Shown here in pieces: positions 61,381 to 64,000 of a DNA stretch of 64,000 bases. Position 1 is the first letter of the stretch. Each line of letters begins with the position of its first letter. A program made the translations under genes and the position numbers. Below the pieces are notes generated by a model. That model was not told where the DNA came from. It saw only the letters and a program-made list of their open reading frames with translations, and ran no database searches. The stretch spans positions 73,109,088 through 73,173,087 of the forward strand of contig NC_090945.1 of assembly GCF_040807025.1 (NCBI RefSeq), written 5' to 3'. Origin of the DNA: Struthio camelus. Its lineage: Eukaryota; Chordata; Aves; Struthioniformes; Struthionidae.

Positions 61381-64000
61381 GGAAAAGGAGTTAGTGAGCA
61401 TGGTATGGGGCCAGAAGCTTTAGTTCATACTTCTCTGTGCTCACTGCACTTCTACCTGAGATTTTCAAGTCAGACAAGCTATTGAGCCTTATCCCCGTAT
61501 AGGATATAGAGCTGTGTGATCACAGGTGCCACACACATTCAGACAAGTATAGCAGAGACCAGTGGAAGACGGGGGCCAGGGAAATGGGGAAGCTTCATAT
61601 CTAAGCCTACTAATAGTTCCTGGACAAAAGAGTGGATTTTCCTCAGTGCTGGGAGGCTTCTTCAAGATAAGAGCATGCAGTATTTCAGAACTTGGTTTTT
61701 GGCTGTACTTATAGCCTCGGTTGACACTTATGCAAGCTAATCCAGGAACACTTTACTGCAAAGGGTTGTGACACACAGGTGAGCAGCATCTGATTCTACG
61801 AATACCAAATATACTACAGAGGAATGCATATCAAAAAAACGGGAAGCAGGAGATCTTAAGCACTCTGCAAAAGAAGCCCTTTTTCCTTGAGAGAGACAAA
61901 GTGTTGTGGTAAAATGAGAAATAAGTAGTCAAAATTCCAAGTAAGAGATAGCTTCCCCTGCAGTTGCACAGTTTTGGCCTTTGACATAAACTAGCGTAAA
62001 TATCTTCTAAAGACTATTCTGTCTCAGCTGACTCATTTACCATGAAAAAAGGAGAACATATGATAGAGTAAAACTATATGTGAAATATCCTGTAACTTCA
62101 GCTATCTATTAACCCTCAGAGATGCTGCTGGTAAGGAGTAGCTTATCACTCACACCTGACTTGCCCTGAGTGTCAGGGAAGGCAAGCAGCCAGAAGCAGC
62201 TGAAGAGCTCTTCTGGAGGAAGAAGCTTCTTGTAAACCTTGGAAGGAAAACAGTTCTGTGATGGGGAGAACTTGGGGTAGCTGTAGTCTATCTGGTGAGA
62301 GGACTTAGGATGCTGTGACCAAAAAAAGGCTGCAGCCTGACAGCTGCTGTAATGGACTACTTTATGGTTTTTTATTTTTGCTTCCCAAGGTGTGTAGACT
62401 GCCTGACTTGTATTTCCCATATGAGATTTATTTATTAAGGCACCTCCTTAACCTACAGGAAAAACAGTCTTAAATCACTAATTTAGGGTTCACCTGGGGT
62501 ATAATATAGAGATGACACCTATCCTATTGCTTTATTTTTTTTTCTTTAAGTATTGTTGCAAAAGACCATATAAAGTTGGTTTCTACTTTTCTGTATTCTT
62601 GGGCTAATAAAGGCATTACCTTCTCCACTCTAGAAAGTCAAGTCTTTTATCCAGGTTGGCTATGCAAATATTCTTCCTCACTCACGCTATCAAACTTTCC
62701 TTCATGACCTTGAGAGACCATTGCTAGAGTTCTTTCTCGTCCTTTGAGTTTGAAGATGCGCCCTCATCTAAATTGTAGTGGGTTGTTTTGTGCGATGAAC
62801 TTTTTTCCACTTATAATTCAACTCACGTTAGCATTCCTTTCTTGAAGCCATGAGAGGAAATTTCCAGAATTTGAAACTTCTGGAATAGCATTTTTAGTTC
62901 TGAGGTCAAAAAATCAAGATTTTAGTTTTATTTAGCTAGACCAGCCTCCCAAAACCCAGGGGCTCAATTCGGATCCATTTTGTTGTAGAATGAACAGAGA
63001 TGACCCGAAGCAGAACATACTGTTTCGTCTTATAGAAATTCAGTCATCATGAACAATGGGCAAAGAGGTAAATGAGTTTATTCATAGCACACGCTCTTCC
63101 AGCAGTGACTAGATAGTTTTCATCAGGATTCCCTCAAACTCCTTGTTAGTTGTTCATGCTTATGACGCGCTCATGCATGGGAGCGCACTTCATCAGGTGC
63201 AGATGTTTTATGCAAACTGGATGTTAAGCTCTGTGAATGTATATTATTTAGCTATGTAAATGACTATTATGTGCTATGTTATCTACTAGAGTCTAAAGTT
63301 GCAAACTAAAGTTACGAGGGGAAGGTGAAGAGATTTTAGTATGGGGTTACAGACTAAAAGCTACAAGGTGAACTTGCAAACACAATATGTCAGAATGAGG
63401 CAGTGCAAGGCCACGAGGGCAAAGGCACTTGGGCAAAGGACCCAGGGTGAGGGTACTCCTGCAGCATCTTCAGAGTGTGCAGATGAAAGGTTGCAAGTGA
63501 AAGGCAGGCTACAAAATTGGAAATGAAAGGTCTTCAGTGTAACAGTAATTAAAGTTCCTAAGACACAATGCAACTAATATTTTAGAATCAGTCTCCAAGA
63601 GCCTGATTCAGAGAATATTCCTTTCCATGAGACTTATGGGCAACCCAAAAAACCTACTGTGGATGCTTCTGCCTCTTTCCCAGCCTACACAATGAAAAGC
63701 TTTAACCCTCATTAAGTAGTAAGCACCCTACAGTTCATGCTGTATATCTTTGTCCTTTCAGACATCCGCTACTGATTTAAATGCCATTGAGTTCACAAAA
63801 ATCTCCTGCTAATAGCTACTCTTAAATATTATCTGCATTACGCTTCTTCCAGCCACAGTGTATAAAAATTATTTGATCAATATTTTATGATGGTGACTTC
63901 TTTAGAGGCAGAACCATTGATTTTAATATTTTAAATCAAAGACAGAGAGCTGTCACCATTCAACAACAGTAATTACCTCATCATAATTAGAGTTTGCTAC

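Overview
This window is vertebrate genomic DNA, almost certainly avian. It is AT-rich and intron-dominated, has one CpG island, shows no dense bacterial-style coding, and carries several CR1 LINE fragments (5'-truncated, ending in the octamer-type tail typical of birds) but no Alu- or L1-like elements. The only real protein-coding gene I can support is the 5' part of a plus-strand gene for serine/threonine kinase 32B (STK32B, the YANK2 branch of the AGC-like kinases). The species cannot be named from the sequence alone.

Layout. Bases 1-1434 are AT-rich upstream DNA with no recognisable gene, followed by a TG/TA microsatellite at 1435-1502. A GC-rich CpG island (about 1550-2880) holds the putative promoter, the 5' UTR and coding exon 1 (2677-2728). 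Intron 1 is about 32.5 kb and ends at the 56-bp exon 2 (35251-35306), which encodes the glycine-rich loop. Intron 2 is about 7.5 kb and ends at the 152-bp exon 3 (42823-42974), which encodes the ATP-binding lysine and the alpha-C glutamate. From 42975 to the end, at least 21 kb of intron 3 runs off the window. I see no exon 4, so the activation loop, the catalytic loop and the rest of the kinase lie beyond base 64000. All three exons join in frame (phase 1, then 0, then 2) to give the first 86 residues plus part of codon 87.

The introns contain transposon relics and simple repeats. There is a 1.2-kb avian CR1 copy (17144-18320) and a short copy that looks like the same subfamily (14588-14739). 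There is an approximately 1-kb much older CR1/L3-type relic (5230-6265) that still shows reverse-transcriptase protein similarity, and other CR1 scraps at 9251, 56865 and 61208. A few MIR-like SINE fossils are present, along with microsatellites, the most striking being a TA run of about 60 bp at 37802.

No undescribed system is evident. The observations most worth a second look are in and around exon 1: a strong-context upstream ORF, a second uORF overlapping the start codon, an in-frame upstream ATG that would hide the N-myristoylation glycine, a 34-bp tandem duplication, and G-quadruplex motifs on both strands.
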